NCBI RefSeq assembly: GCF_900089495.1
Contig: NZ_LT605203.1
Span: 3,867,588 to 3,901,107, forward strand
Direction: 5' to 3'
Length of the DNA stretch: 33,520 nucleotides
Origin: Thiomonas sp. X19
GTDB taxonomy: Bacteria; Pseudomonadota; Gammaproteobacteria; Burkholderiales; Burkholderiaceae_C
Below, in pieces: positions 1 through 8,530 of the stretch. The translations under genes were made by a program, and so were the position numbers. Every line of letters starts with the position of its first letter. The stretch's first letter is position 1. Under the pieces are notes generated by a model. The model searched no databases. It was given only the letters and a program-made list of their open reading frames with translations, and was not told the origin of the DNA.

Positions 1-2
1 AC

Positions 3-3000
3 CAGATCCAGGGCCGGGTCGTGCTAGAAGCCCGGCGCGAAGCATCAAGCTACGCGAACGGCATCGCCAATCGCCTTCAGACCCGGTTCACCGAATTGCA
101 GTTTGCCGCCGCCGCCCTGCACGGCCCCGACGCCGACCCGGCATCACCGGACCCCAAAGCCGTGCAATCCCTGCGCCGCCTCATGGCGTGGCATCCTGGG
201 CTTTACGTCGTCAACATCGAAGCGCCCGATGGCGCCGTCCTGTGGTCCACCGAACCGCACAGCCACGCCCCGGCGCTCACGGAACAAGCGCTGACGCCGT
301 TGGCATCCAACCCCAATTTCTTGCTGGGGCCAAGCCGATCCATCGCCCGCGCGAGCGCGCACGTCTTGACCATGAAGTATCGGGTGCAGGATGCGCAAGG
401 ACGGACCCGATACTTCGTCAGCGCTCCGTATCGGCTGGATCAACTGCTCGGCGATTCCCGGTTCCCGCTTCCATGGACACTCGCCATGTTCGACGTGCGC
501 AGCAATCGCGTGCTCGGCGTCTGGAAGCAAGGACGGGTGGCCTTCGGCCCCAAGACGGCGCCCTCTGCGGCGGTTCAGATCGCGCTTCCAGGTTACCCGC
601 TGATCGTGGAGGCGAGTTGGCCATCCGGGCTGGTGTGGCAGCGGTATTGGCAGACCGCGCTGATGCGCTGGATCTTCGAGGCGGGGACCATCCTGCTCCT
701 CGGTCTCGTCGCCTTGAGCGTGCGAAGCCAGATTCGCCAACGCGGACTCTATGCCAAGCGTCAACGCCAACTGGCGGAATTCAACGCCATGCTGGCTCAA
801 GTCAATCAGGCGATCGCCCGCGCCGACGACGAGGCGTCCCTGCTCACGACCCTGTGTCAGATGACGGTCAAGCTGGCCAACCTCAAGCTGGCCTGGATCG
901 GAAGGCCAGGGGACACGCAAAACGTCGAGGTGCTCGCCGCGGCGAGCAAGGCGCAGGGCAACCTGGACGGACTCGCGGCGACCGGCAGCCCGGGCTTGAT
1001 GGAAGGCCAGGGGGCGATCGGGCGGGCTTGGCGCGATGGGCAGAGCGTGCGCATCGCGATCGTTGCTTCCACGCGGTCACCGGATCCCCATGCCGAACGT
1101 GCAAACCCCTTCGATGTGCGCTCCATGGTCGTTCTGCCCATTCGACGCAGCGGCAGAATGTGGGGGGTGTTCGCGATGTACGGCGGACGCGCCGAACTCT
1201 TCGGCGGCATGGCCGAGTCCCTGCTCGACCGGCTGGCATCCGACGTCTCCGGCGGCCTCGATCGCATGGACCTTGCGGAGCGAGCACGTCATGCCGCGCT
1301 GTTGCGTGAAGCGCTGTTGGACAACGCTGTCGCGGGCATTGCGCTGACGCGAGGGCGCCGCATCGTCGACGCCAATCCGCGATTCGCGACCCTGCTTGGG
1401 TATGCCAGCAAGACGGCATTGATCGGTCAGGCGACCGGCATCCTCTACCCCGATGACAGCGAGTTCGCCCGCGTCAAGTCCCTGTATCCGGATCTCTATG
1501 CGACTGGGTCCGTGCAGCTGACGAGCGTACGCCTGCGGTGCCGTGACGGCGGCGTCATCACCTGCGACCTGTCTGGCGGCATCGTGCAGGACATGCAGAA
1601 CGCCCTCGCCGTCTGGACGGTCGTCGATGTGACGGCGCGGGATCGACTTCAGGCGCAAGTCGAGCACGAGGCGCTGCACGACACGCTCACCGGGCTGCCC
1701 AACCGAAGGGCTCTGGAAGCGCATCTACCCAAGGCGATCGCGCGCGCCCATCGCAACGGCACGGCGATGGCTGTCGGCATGATCGATCTGGATGATTTCA
1801 AACCTGTCAATGACACCTGGGGCCACGAGGCCGGTGACGCGCTTCTCCAGGAACTGGCCAAGCGGCTGCGGGCCGAGTTGCGCGAATCGGATTGGCTCGC
1901 CAGGCTTGGAGGCGATGAGTTCATCGTCGTGATCGAAGATCTGGACGCATGCCAGACGACAGCCCAACTCGCTCGGATTGCCGATCGACTGCATCACGCG
2001 GTGGAGACCCCGGTGACCGTCGCCCCGGGGCAGACGGCAACGGTCGGCTTGAGCATGGGGCTGGCACTTTTTCCGACGGATGCCGAGGAGGGCGACGCGC
2101 TGATGCGTCTGGCCGATGGCGCGATGTACCAGGCCAAGATGCACAAGCACGGCGGCACGTCCTGGTGGCGCCTGGGAACCGCGAGCGCGGAGGCGCCGGA
2201 GCGCGAAACAGCGTTCGATGCCTACGGTCTGGACGCTGCCGCCCTCCTGGATAAAGCCAGGGCGCATTTCGCTGAGGTGGCGGAACATTTTGTCGATACG
2301 TTCTATGCCGACCTGGATCGAGAGCCCCATTCCAGGGACATTCTGGCGAATCTGAGCACCCCGGAAATGGCGGCGCTCAAACAACGCCAAGCGGGCCATC
2401 TTCGCCTCTTGCTCGCCCCTGAGACGACCCTGGTGGACGTTCAACAGGCAGCACAACATCTCGGCCGCTCCCACGCCCTGGTCGGGGTCAACAGCGCGTT
2501 GCTGGTGCATTCCCTGGCCTTGTACCGAAGACTGTTGACGGAACATCTGAACCAGGCCCTTTTGCCGGCACGGGAGCGCTACCGGATTTTGCTGGTCGCC
2601 GAAAAACGCCTTCAGGACGACATTCAAACCCAATTGCAGGTTGGTGGTGCGACCATCGGGGCCTATCTCGACGTTCTGGCGACCACACTCCCGAGACATG
2701 GACAGTTGTTGGCGGATGTTCGTCCCCTGGAGCTTGCGCTCCTCGCACAACTCCCCGGAGTTCTTGGCGCACTCCTAATGCGCCCGAACACGCTGGGCAT
2801 TTTCACCGTCGAGGACTGCGCCGGATCGCAATGCGAGGGCATCGCCGCGGTCCTCCGCGCCACCGACTCGCTGGTCGTGATCCATGATCCGGTGGATCCG
2901 CGCAGCAGCAGCGTGATCGCCCAAGCCTGGAGACGCTGCGAGATCGTCGGCATGGCGTCTTACGCGCGAGACCCGCGCCATGCCTTTTGGCGCGAGTCTG

Positions 3001-4217
3001 CACGGGTGCTCGGCCTGCGATCCGTTCTCGCCATTCCGCTGAACGACGCCACTGGCCATGCTGTCGCCGTGCTCGTCCTCTACGGGGCCTATCCCGGTCA
3101 ATTCGAGTCGGCCGTGATGCGCCAAGTCACGCGCGGAATCCAGCAGCGCTGGGAACAAATCGGGTTGCGCTGCAGCGCGCCCGCGGCGGTCGTGACGCAG
3201 GAGCGTGCGGAGATCTTGCGGCAGCAGCTTTTTGCCGGCGGCTTGCGCATGTTCATGCAGCCCATCGTCGATTTGCGCAGCGGCCACTTGATCAAGGTCG
3301 AGGCGCTGGCCCGCCTTGAACTGGCTGATGGCCAGATGATTGCTCCCGGGATGTTCCTTCCGATGCTGGGGGAGGCCGAGCTGAGCCGCCTGTTCCGCAT
3401 GGGGTTGGACAAGGCGCTCGGACATCTCGCCCAGTGGGATGCGCAAGGTCTGCGCATCGGTGTGTCCGTCAACATGCCCCCAAGCGTGCTGCGCGACAGC
3501 GAATGCGCCTTGTGGGCCGAGGACAGCCTTCGCCTGCACGGTATTGCGCCGGACCGGCTGACCCTGGAACTGCTGGAGACGCAAGTCCTGGACAGCGGAG
3601 CGCAGGACACGGCGCTGTCCCAACTCAAGCGCCTGGGTTGCGAACTCGCCATGGATGATCTGGGTTCCGGCTACAGCAGCTTGCTGCGGCTGACGAGCGT
3701 GCCGTTCGACACCATCAAGATCGATCAAGGCCTTCTCATGCGCATCCGCGACAACCCCCTCGAAACCTTGGGCCTGATGGTCACGATCATCCAGATGGGG
3801 CGGGATCTTCGCCGGGATGTGGTCGTCGAGGGATTGGAGGATGCCGGGATGATCGAAGCGGCGATGCTCCTGGGGGCGCAATACGGGCAGGGTTTCGGCT
3901 TGGCCAAACCCATGCCGCCGGATCAAATCGTGGCATGGTGCGCTTCCCTCCAAGGCCCGGCAAACCCGCTCAAGATTCGGACGTTTCTGGGGGCCTTGGC
4001 CTATTCCTGGTTTCAGATGCGGGGAGACGCGTACGGGCAGTCGTTGACGCCGTATCCGGTGGCGGACTTCTTGCATGCGCGCGGCCTCCAGACCAGCCCC
4101 GCTGCGCAGTGGCACGCCCAGGTCCACGCGAATCCCGGCGACCTCGACACGGCCCGCAAACTGCTGGACTGGTTGGTTGCACAAGTCCAGCGGGAAGGTC
4201 AGCATGCAGGCGCTTGA
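3..4217 (+). CDS. Multi-sensor GGDEF-EAL c-di-GMP protein with internal globin domain (5' end outside window)
   Basis: Bifunctional c-di-GMP turnover protein, probably anchored in the inner membrane. The frame is open to the window edge, so the true start is not visible; residues are numbered from the GTG at 21. Order: extracytoplasmic sensor-like region (about 1-215), one membrane helix (217-235), GAF (about 255-420), PAS (about 427-545), GGDEF (intact GGDEF 630-634, inhibitory-site RESD 621-624 exactly five residues before), globin-sensor domain (about 745-870), second GAF, EAL (1094-1096) and a C-terminal extension of about 90 residues. The globin part has the FY..LD start (761) and GRSH with candidate haem-ligating His818, in the spacing of globin-coupled sensors such as HemAT. 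EAL residues for metal and catalysis are present: NMPP, LLET, DD 1212-1213, KID, VEGLE and the QGFG stretch. Both activities therefore look possible, with gas or redox sensing by the globin. Haem binding is inferred from motif only. Confidence 0.9.
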   Translation, partial: QIQGRVVLEARREASSYANGIANRLQTRFTELQFAAAALHGPDADPASPDPKAVQSLRRLMAWHPGLYVVNIEAPDGAVLWSTEPHSHAPALTEQALTPLASNPNFLLGPSRSIARASAHVLTMKYRVQDAQGRTRYFVSAPYRLDQLLGDSRFPLPWTLAMFDVRSNRVLGVWKQGRVAFGPKTAPSAAVQIALPGYPLIVEASWPSGLVWQRYWQTALMRWIFEAGTILLLGLVALSVRSQIRQRGLYAKRQRQLAEFNAMLAQVNQAIARADDEASLLTTLCQMTVKLANLKLAWIGRPGDTQNVEVLAAASKAQGNLDGLAATGSPGLMEGQGAIGRAWRDGQSVRIAIVASTRSPDPHAERANPFDVRSMVVLPIRRSGRMWGVFAMYGGRAELFGGMAESLLDRLASDVSGGLDRMDLAERARHAALLREALLDNAVAGIALTRGRRIVDANPRFATLLGYASKTALIGQATGILYPDDSEFARVKSLYPDLYATGSVQLTSVRLRCRDGGVITCDLSGGIVQDMQNALAVWTVVDVTARDRLQAQVEHEALHDTLTGLPNRRALEAHLPKAIARAHRNGTAMAVGMIDLDDFKPVNDTWGHEAGDALLQELAKRLRAELRESDWLARLGGDEFIVVIEDLDACQTTAQLARIADRLHHAVETPVTVAPGQTATVGLSMGLALFPTDAEEGDALMRLADGAMYQAKMHKHGGTSWWRLGTASAEAPERETAFDAYGLDAAALLDKARAHFAEVAEHFVDTFYADLDREPHSRDILANLSTPEMAALKQRQAGHLRLLLAPETTLVDVQQAAQHLGRSHALVGVNSALLVHSLALYRRLLTEHLNQALLPARERYRILLVAEKRLQDDIQTQLQVGGATIGAYLDVLATTLPRHGQLLADVRPLELALLAQLPGVLGALLMRPNTLGIFTVEDCAGSQCEGIAAVLRATDSLVVIHDPVDPRSSSVIAQAWRRCEIVGMASYARDPRHAFWRESARVLGLRSVLAIPLNDATGHAVAVLVLYGAYPGQFESAVMRQVTRGIQQRWEQIGLRCSAPAAVVTQERAEILRQQLFAGGLRMFMQPIVDLRSGHLIKVEALARLELADGQMIAPGMFLPMLGEAELSRLFRMGLDKALGHLAQWDAQGLRIGVSVNMPPSVLRDSECALWAEDSLRLHGIAPDRLTLELLETQVLDSGAQDTALSQLKRLGCELAMDDLGSGYSSLLRLTSVPFDTIKIDQGLLMRIRDNPLETLGLMVTIIQMGRDLRRDVVVEGLEDAGMIEAAMLLGAQYGQGFGLAKPMPPDQIVAWCASLQGPANPLKIRTFLGALAYSWFQMRGDAYGQSLTPYPVADFLHARGLQTSPAAQWHAQVHANPGDLDTARKLLDWLVAQVQREGQHAGA

Positions 4218-4427
4218 TGGCCTGTCGGACGACCCGGTGAACGCTCCGATTCGGGGCCGCCTCTCGTTCATGCGTTTCTGGGGGTGGCCACTCGAATGGC
4301 GGAGGGCTGTTGTTCACGCGCGCAACGATGCCAGGTGTCGTTGCGATTTGCGCGCCCCTGCCCCTGGCCTGCACCTGCCCAAGTTGCTGACGCGTTTGAG
4401 CGCCGGTCGCGCGCTGCAGTTCTGGCC

Positions 4428-4765
4428 ATGATCGATCTCGACCACAACGCAACCACCCCCGTGGCAGACGAAGTCATTCAGGAGATGCAGGACATGTTCG
4501 AACGCGTCTGCGCCAATCCCTCGTCGGCCCGCGGCCCGGGCCAGGCGGCGCGGCGCGTGCTGGCCGCGCGAGGAACTGGCTGAAATTGGGGGTGATCGCC
4601 GCGTCGGGCTCGGCCTGCTGCGCTGGCGGGGATCCGCCATCCCATGTGCTGCTGGCGCAAGGCGAGAGTCCACAGCACGCGCGTTGCGCGGTCCGGTTTT
4701 CGCTCGGGCGCCGAACCACATCCGCGGAGATTGACGCGGCACTGTCGGCCGCACCAAGACGCATC
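4428..4765 (+). pseudogene. Cysteine desulfurase (NifS/IscS type) remnant, internal deletion and frameshift
   Basis: Two ends of one PLP-dependent cysteine desulfurase lie next to each other. From ATG 4428 the frame reads a typical N-terminus (DLDHNATTPV, then NPSSARGPG) and stops at 4581-4583. In another frame, from about 4570 to 4765, the C-terminal part appears: ASGSACCAGGDPPSHVL with the active-site loop Cys, then RFSLGRRTT and EID. A normal member has nearly 400 residues; the middle, including the PLP-binding lysine, is missing. The gene cannot make an active enzyme. It lies between the large GGDEF-EAL gene and an IS1182 element. Confidence 0.85.
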
Positions 4766-4838
4766 AACCGCAACAATCCGTGGAAACCAGACATTGACGC
4801 CTTTTTTGTCGCTGTGTCACGACACCCGTCAAGCTATT

Positions 4839-4852
4839 TTGATTTGCATCAA
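4839..4852. promoter_or_regulatory. Perfect FNR/Anr-type box
   Basis: TTGATTTGCATCAA matches the FNR-family consensus TTGAT-N4-ATCAA in all ten defined positions. It is only 20 bases from the edge of the IS1182 insertion. If the element and one CTAG copy are removed, the box centre lies about 75 bases before the ATG at 6520, a usual place for an FNR-activated promoter. It probably once served the downstream FHA operon. Binding is not shown. Confidence 0.55.
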
Positions 4853-4877
4853 ATTCATCACACATGGGACTTCCTAG

Positions 4878-6479
4878 GAGACTGTCGGACTTTGCGGTCT
4901 TCCGGATGAAGACGCTATCCGAGACAATTGCTGCTGCACAACCGAGAGCCCGAGCCGATGAGCCGCTTCGTCCCTGTTGACCGAGACACCGCATATCTGT
5001 TGCCACCGTCGGTGGACGAATGGCTGCCCACTGATCACTTGGCGCGCTTCGTGGTCGAAGTCATCGAGCAGCTTGATCTGGGCGATCTGGCCCGACAGTA
5101 CGCAGGCCGGGGCTCGGCGGCGCACCATCCGGCGGTGCTGCTGGGCCTGCTGATCTACGGCTACGCCAACGGCGTGCACTCCAGCCGCAAGATCGAGCGG
5201 GCGACCTACGACTCGGTGGCGTTCCGCTTTGTTGCGGCCAATACCCACCCCGATCACGACACGCTGGCGACGTTCCGCCGCCGCTTCTTGAAGGAGGTGG
5301 AGGCACTGTTCGTGCAGGTGCTGGTTCTGGCGCGCGAGATGAAGCTGCTCAAGCTCGGACACATCGCGCTGGATGGCACCAAGATCGACGCCAACGCCAG
5401 CAAGCACAAGGCCTTGTCGTGGGCTCATGCCAACAAGATCGAGGCGCAGCTGCGCCAGGAAGTACAAACGCTGCTGGCGCTGGCAGAGAACAGCGACCGC
5501 GCGACGGTACCCGACGGCATGGATGTGCCGGCGGAGATCGCCCTGCGTGCAGATCGCTTGAGCGCAATCGCGCAGGCCAAGGCCAAGATCGAGCAGCGCG
5601 CCAGCGAACGCCATCAGGTCGAGCAGCAGGAGTACGAGGCCAAGACCGCCAAGCGCCAAGCCCAGCGCGAGGCGGGCAAGAAGCCGCGCGGCAAGGACCC
5701 TGAGCCGCCAGAGGCCGGCCCCCGGAGCAGCGATCAGGTCAACCTCACGGATGAAGAGTCGCGCATCATGCCCGTGTCGGGTGGGGGCTTCGAGCAAAGC
5801 TACAACGCACAAGCCGGCGTGGACATCGCGACGATGATGGTGATCACCCAGCATGTGAGCCAGGCATCCAACGACAAGCGCGAAGTTGTGCCTACGCTGC
5901 AGCAGATCCAAGCGTTACCCGCGGTGCTGGGCGAGGTGCACACGCTCATCACGGACAACGGCTTCTTCAGCCAAGCCAACGTGATCGCGTGCAACGACGC
6001 GGGTATCGAGCCGCTGCTGGCGCTCAAGCGGGAGTCGCATCACACGCCGGTGATGGGGCGCTTTGCACCCGATGTGCCCGAGCCCCAGACGACGGATCCG
6101 CTCGTGCAGATGGCACACCGCCTGGGCACGCAAGCAGGCCGAGCCCTGTACGGCCTGCGCAAGCAGACAGTGGAGCCGGTGTTCGGCATCATCAAGCAAG
6201 TGATGGGTTGGCGCCAGATGAGCATGCGCGGGCTGGCCAAGGCACAAGGCGAATGGAGCTTGGTGACCATGGCTTGGAACATCAAGCGCATGCACGTCCT
6301 GCGAGCCGCGTGAGGGCAATAGTGCGCCCCGACCACGCCAAAACCGAGTCCCCAGGCCGCCCCATGTGCCCTCACAGTGTCTCGCCAACCATCGAGAGCG
6401 TTCGATCAGCGCGCCGCTGTCAAAAAAAACGCGTCGCACTGATCAATCGGATTCGCTCGGGTTCAAGTCCGACAGCCTC
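4878..6479 (+). mobile_element. IS1182-family insertion sequence, complete
   Basis: The left end GAGACTGTCGGACTT (4878-4892) and the right end, read in reverse as GAGGCTGTCGGACTT (6465-6479), are 15-base inverted repeats with one mismatch. Each is flanked outward by CTAG (4874-4877 and 6480-6483), consistent with a 4-base palindromic target duplication; the match continues one base further as CCTAGG. The element is 1602 bases long and holds one intact transposase gene. Intact ends and gene suggest a recent insertion. Confidence 0.85.
4958..6313 (+). CDS. IS1182-family transposase
   Basis: DDE transposase of about 451 residues. The start MSRFVPVDRDTAYLLPPSVD is the usual N-terminus of this family, so ATG 4958 was preferred to the in-frame codon at 4928. 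The N-terminal part (about residues 1-120) matches the DUF772-type domain found in IS1182/IS5-like transposases. It includes the first catalytic region HIALDGTKIDANASKHKA. A basic, Gln/Glu-rich helical insert follows (about 170-250). Then come LITDNGFFS and, near the C-terminus, VEPVFGIIKQVMGWRQMSMRG with the expected catalytic Glu. The frame is intact and lies inside well-matched terminal repeats, so the element may still be active. Confidence 0.9.
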   Translation: MSRFVPVDRDTAYLLPPSVDEWLPTDHLARFVVEVIEQLDLGDLARQYAGRGSAAHHPAVLLGLLIYGYANGVHSSRKIERATYDSVAFRFVAANTHPDHDTLATFRRRFLKEVEALFVQVLVLAREMKLLKLGHIALDGTKIDANASKHKALSWAHANKIEAQLRQEVQTLLALAENSDRATVPDGMDVPAEIALRADRLSAIAQAKAKIEQRASERHQVEQQEYEAKTAKRQAQREAGKKPRGKDPEPPEAGPRSSDQVNLTDEESRIMPVSGGGFEQSYNAQAGVDIATMMVITQHVSQASNDKREVVPTLQQIQALPAVLGEVHTLITDNGFFSQANVIACNDAGIEPLLALKRESHHTPVMGRFAPDVPEPQTTDPLVQMAHRLGTQAGRALYGLRKQTVEPVFGIIKQVMGWRQMSMRGLAKAQGEWSLVTMAWNIKRMHVLRAA

Positions 6480-6519
6480 CTAGGCTTCGCGTAACACATG
6501 AAGAAAGAGCGCTTCCCTG

Positions 6520-6939
6520 ATGACCCCGATCAAGCCACGGATTGACGCCGAAAATCGATCTTCGGCAAAGACTTCAAGCCAGCGGTTGGATGGCTGGCTT
6601 GCCGAGGTCGATGCGTTGTTGCAGGACCCTCGCGGCCGGTTTCGACCGCGGACCCTGGTGCTCATTGATGCGCAGCGCCCTGAGTCTGATCGCTTGGTCA
6701 TGCAAGTCGGGCTGGACGAGCAGGGCCACATCAACGTGGCCACAGCCGAGGCACTGTCCGCCGCCACGTCCTACTGGATCGAAGCCATCCCTGGCGCATC
6801 CGACGTTCCCGAGGGGCTGTATGTCCTGGAAGGCACGCGACTCGGGCATCGCCCCGATGACGTCGCAACGCCGTGCTGGATCAATACGCTCGTCCCCGCC
6901 GATCTGACCGCCGGCACCCCTGCCGCGACGTCACGGTAG
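6520..6939 (+). CDS. Hypothetical protein, first gene of FHA operon
   Basis: A 139-residue soluble protein that I do not recognise. No signal peptide, membrane helix or cysteine cluster is visible. The central stretch RTLVLIDAQRPESDRLVMQVG, followed by an acidic, Ala-rich region, suggests a small alpha/beta fold. Start ATG 6520 has a purine-rich stretch (AAGAAAGAG) upstream. The stop at 6937-6939 overlaps the Shine-Dalgarno of the next gene and the spacing is 10 bases, so the two are co-transcribed. The IS1182 right end lies only 36-40 bases before this start, so the native promoter has been displaced. Its function may be tied to the FHA and PilZ-like partners. Confidence 0.65.
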   Translation: MTPIKPRIDAENRSSAKTSSQRLDGWLAEVDALLQDPRGRFRPRTLVLIDAQRPESDRLVMQVGLDEQGHINVATAEALSAATSYWIEAIPGASDVPEGLYVLEGTRLGHRPDDVATPCWINTLVPADLTAGTPAATSR

Positions 6940-6949
6940 GAGCAGACCC

Positions 6950-7909
6950 ATGTTCGAAAAATGGCGAGGTCTGCGTCCGGCCTCTGTGCTGGTGGCGCTG
7001 AGTGCGCAGATCCCGGCCACGCATGCGCTGTTCGTGCTCATGGGTGAAACCAAGGCCCTCGCCTTCATGGAACGGACCATCAACCGCCTCGCGCACCGTG
7101 CCGCCGCCGCATCCGGGCTTGTCGTCCACATGGATTCCACCTCCCTGCTCGTCTTGTTCGAGCAAGCCGAGCAGGCTTTGCAGGCGGCAAGCGCCATGCG
7201 CCTGCACCTGGACCAATGGTGTCAGAACTTCGATGCGCACCTGCGACTCGACCTGGACATGGGGCTGAGTTGTGGTGCCGTGCTGTGCCGCCCGCCGACC
7301 TACGAGGGAGAAACCCTGCTCCGCGCCGTCTCCTTGGCCACAGGGGCGAGCGACGGGCAGACTCTGCTCGACGAAGCCGTCGTAGCCCGCCTGCCCGAGA
7401 CGCTCGTCAGCCAACTCCAGCCTGCCGCCGCAGCGGATACCGACGGCGTGCGGGCTTGGATGGTCGCTTGCACCCAAGCGCCGGGAACGCCGCGCGCCGC
7501 ACCCCTGTGGCTCAACCTGCGCAGTCCCGATGGGCGTGTGAACATGACCTTCACCCCGGGACGCCCCATCCGCATCGGCAGGGATCCGCGCGCCGACGTG
7601 GTTCTGCGAACGGCCGTCATCTCCCGCCAGCATGTGGTCATTGCCTGGCGTCATGGGTCCTACACGCTCTCCGACACCAGCCGCAATGGGACCTGGTTGC
7701 AAACCGGGCTGACGGGAGCGGTCACGCGCATCGCCCATAACGTGGGCCTGCTCGGCGGGGCTGGATCGTTGCGTCTGGGGAGGGAGCCTCAAGCCTGTCG
7801 GCCGCCCGACCTTCTGTTCAGTGTCACACCGCCACCGGATGGGCATGACCCGGCGCTGGACCCATCCGGGTCCGGCGAGTCCTTTGCATCGACCGGCCCG
7901 TTCGCATGA
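6950..7909 (+). CDS. Degenerate nucleotide-cyclase-like domain fused to FHA domain
   Basis: A 319-residue cytoplasmic signalling protein. Residues about 10-155 have the outline of a class III nucleotide-cyclase homology domain: a helix with NRLAHRAAAASGLVVHM, then LLVLFEQAEQALQAASAMRLHL, a GAVLC strand and a late YEGETLLRAVSLA helix. The metal-binding aspartates are not in their usual places: the usual GD before the LLVLF strand is ST, and the first motif reads FVLMGET. Residues about 195-280 form an FHA domain with IGR (209-211), SRQH (225-228) and NGT (246-248), the core for phosphothreonine binding. It probably senses or docks rather than makes cNMP. SD AGGAG is at 6938-6942. No kinase or phosphatase gene is next to it. 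Confidence 0.8.
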   Translation: MFEKWRGLRPASVLVALSAQIPATHALFVLMGETKALAFMERTINRLAHRAAAASGLVVHMDSTSLLVLFEQAEQALQAASAMRLHLDQWCQNFDAHLRLDLDMGLSCGAVLCRPPTYEGETLLRAVSLATGASDGQTLLDEAVVARLPETLVSQLQPAAAADTDGVRAWMVACTQAPGTPRAAPLWLNLRSPDGRVNMTFTPGRPIRIGRDPRADVVLRTAVISRQHVVIAWRHGSYTLSDTSRNGTWLQTGLTGAVTRIAHNVGLLGGAGSLRLGREPQACRPPDLLFSVTPPPDGHDPALDPSGSGESFASTGPFA

Positions 7910-7931
7910 CCGGCCCACCCCCCGTGTCGCC

Positions 7932-8333
7932 ATGACCCGCCGTTTCAACGATCCGACAAGCAAACTCGTGGACGTCGATTGGGACGACCCCCGCCTACAG
8001 GACCTGTTGCGAAAGATCGAAGGCCTACGCCTGGACAACCGCGGCACCTTCAAGGCCAGGCCTGTGCGGCTGCACTTGGGCTGGCACGTCACCTCCGGCC
8101 CTGACTCCCCGGGGATCCCCGTCACCATGGTGGGAGATTCCGGCCCTGGTGGTCTCGTGATCAAGACCGATTTTCCGCTGCAGCCGGGCGAGCCCGTGAC
8201 CCTGGACCGAATGCTCGCCACGGGCGTCGGCAGTCTGCTGCAGTGCGACGTCGAGCGGTGCAAGTCCGGCTCGCGCCCCGAGGATCAGGGGCACGGCGTG
8301 TTCATCAGTTGGCTGCGCGCGCACAGGCCCTAG
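7932..8333 (+). CDS. PilZ-like domain protein
   Basis: A 133-residue protein, 22 bases after the FHA gene and on the same transcript. The second half resembles a PilZ beta-barrel: VTMVGDSGPGGLVIKTDFPLQPGEPVTL, then a strand pair ending in GVFISWL. The usual D-x-S-x-x-G element is shifted (DSGPGG). The N-terminal RxxxR c-di-GMP contact is not clear, although Arg residues occur just before the barrel (about 43-46). It may therefore be a non-canonical receptor or a structural PilZ-like partner. The ATG at 7932 was chosen because the earlier in-frame codons lie inside the FHA gene. Family assignment is tentative. Confidence 0.6.
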   Translation: MTRRFNDPTSKLVDVDWDDPRLQDLLRKIEGLRLDNRGTFKARPVRLHLGWHVTSGPDSPGIPVTMVGDSGPGGLVIKTDFPLQPGEPVTLDRMLATGVGSLLQCDVERCKSGSRPEDQGHGVFISWLRAHRP

Positions 8334-8530
8334 TTGAAGCCAGCCGGCTGCAGAGCCAACGCTGATGCGGGTTTCGTGAGATTCATGGGTGTCCACGGTC
8401 GACGCGTCGGGAACGGAGCCCCAGCACGCCCAAGCGTCCTCCCCACAGTGCAGGCTCGCTGCCGTCATGTGGAGGGGCTCGAAGCCAGCGGCAAGTGAGC
8501 ACGTCCACACACCAGGTCCAGTTGCTCCAC
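8334..8530. other. Convergent intergenic spacer
   Basis: About 200 bases between the convergent PilZ-like and cytochrome genes. It contains a 10-base palindrome CAGCCGGCTG (8341-8350) but no hairpin followed by a T-run, so no standard terminator is seen. Confidence 0.5.

Noticed and set aside
2775..4271. Long minus-strand open frame of 498 codons
   Set aside because: It lies opposite the EAL part of the large plus-strand protein, whose motifs are clear; GC-rich DNA gives such shadows.
6881..8263. Minus-strand open frame of 460 codons
   Set aside because: It is antisense to the FHA and PilZ-like genes and has no domain or start signal.
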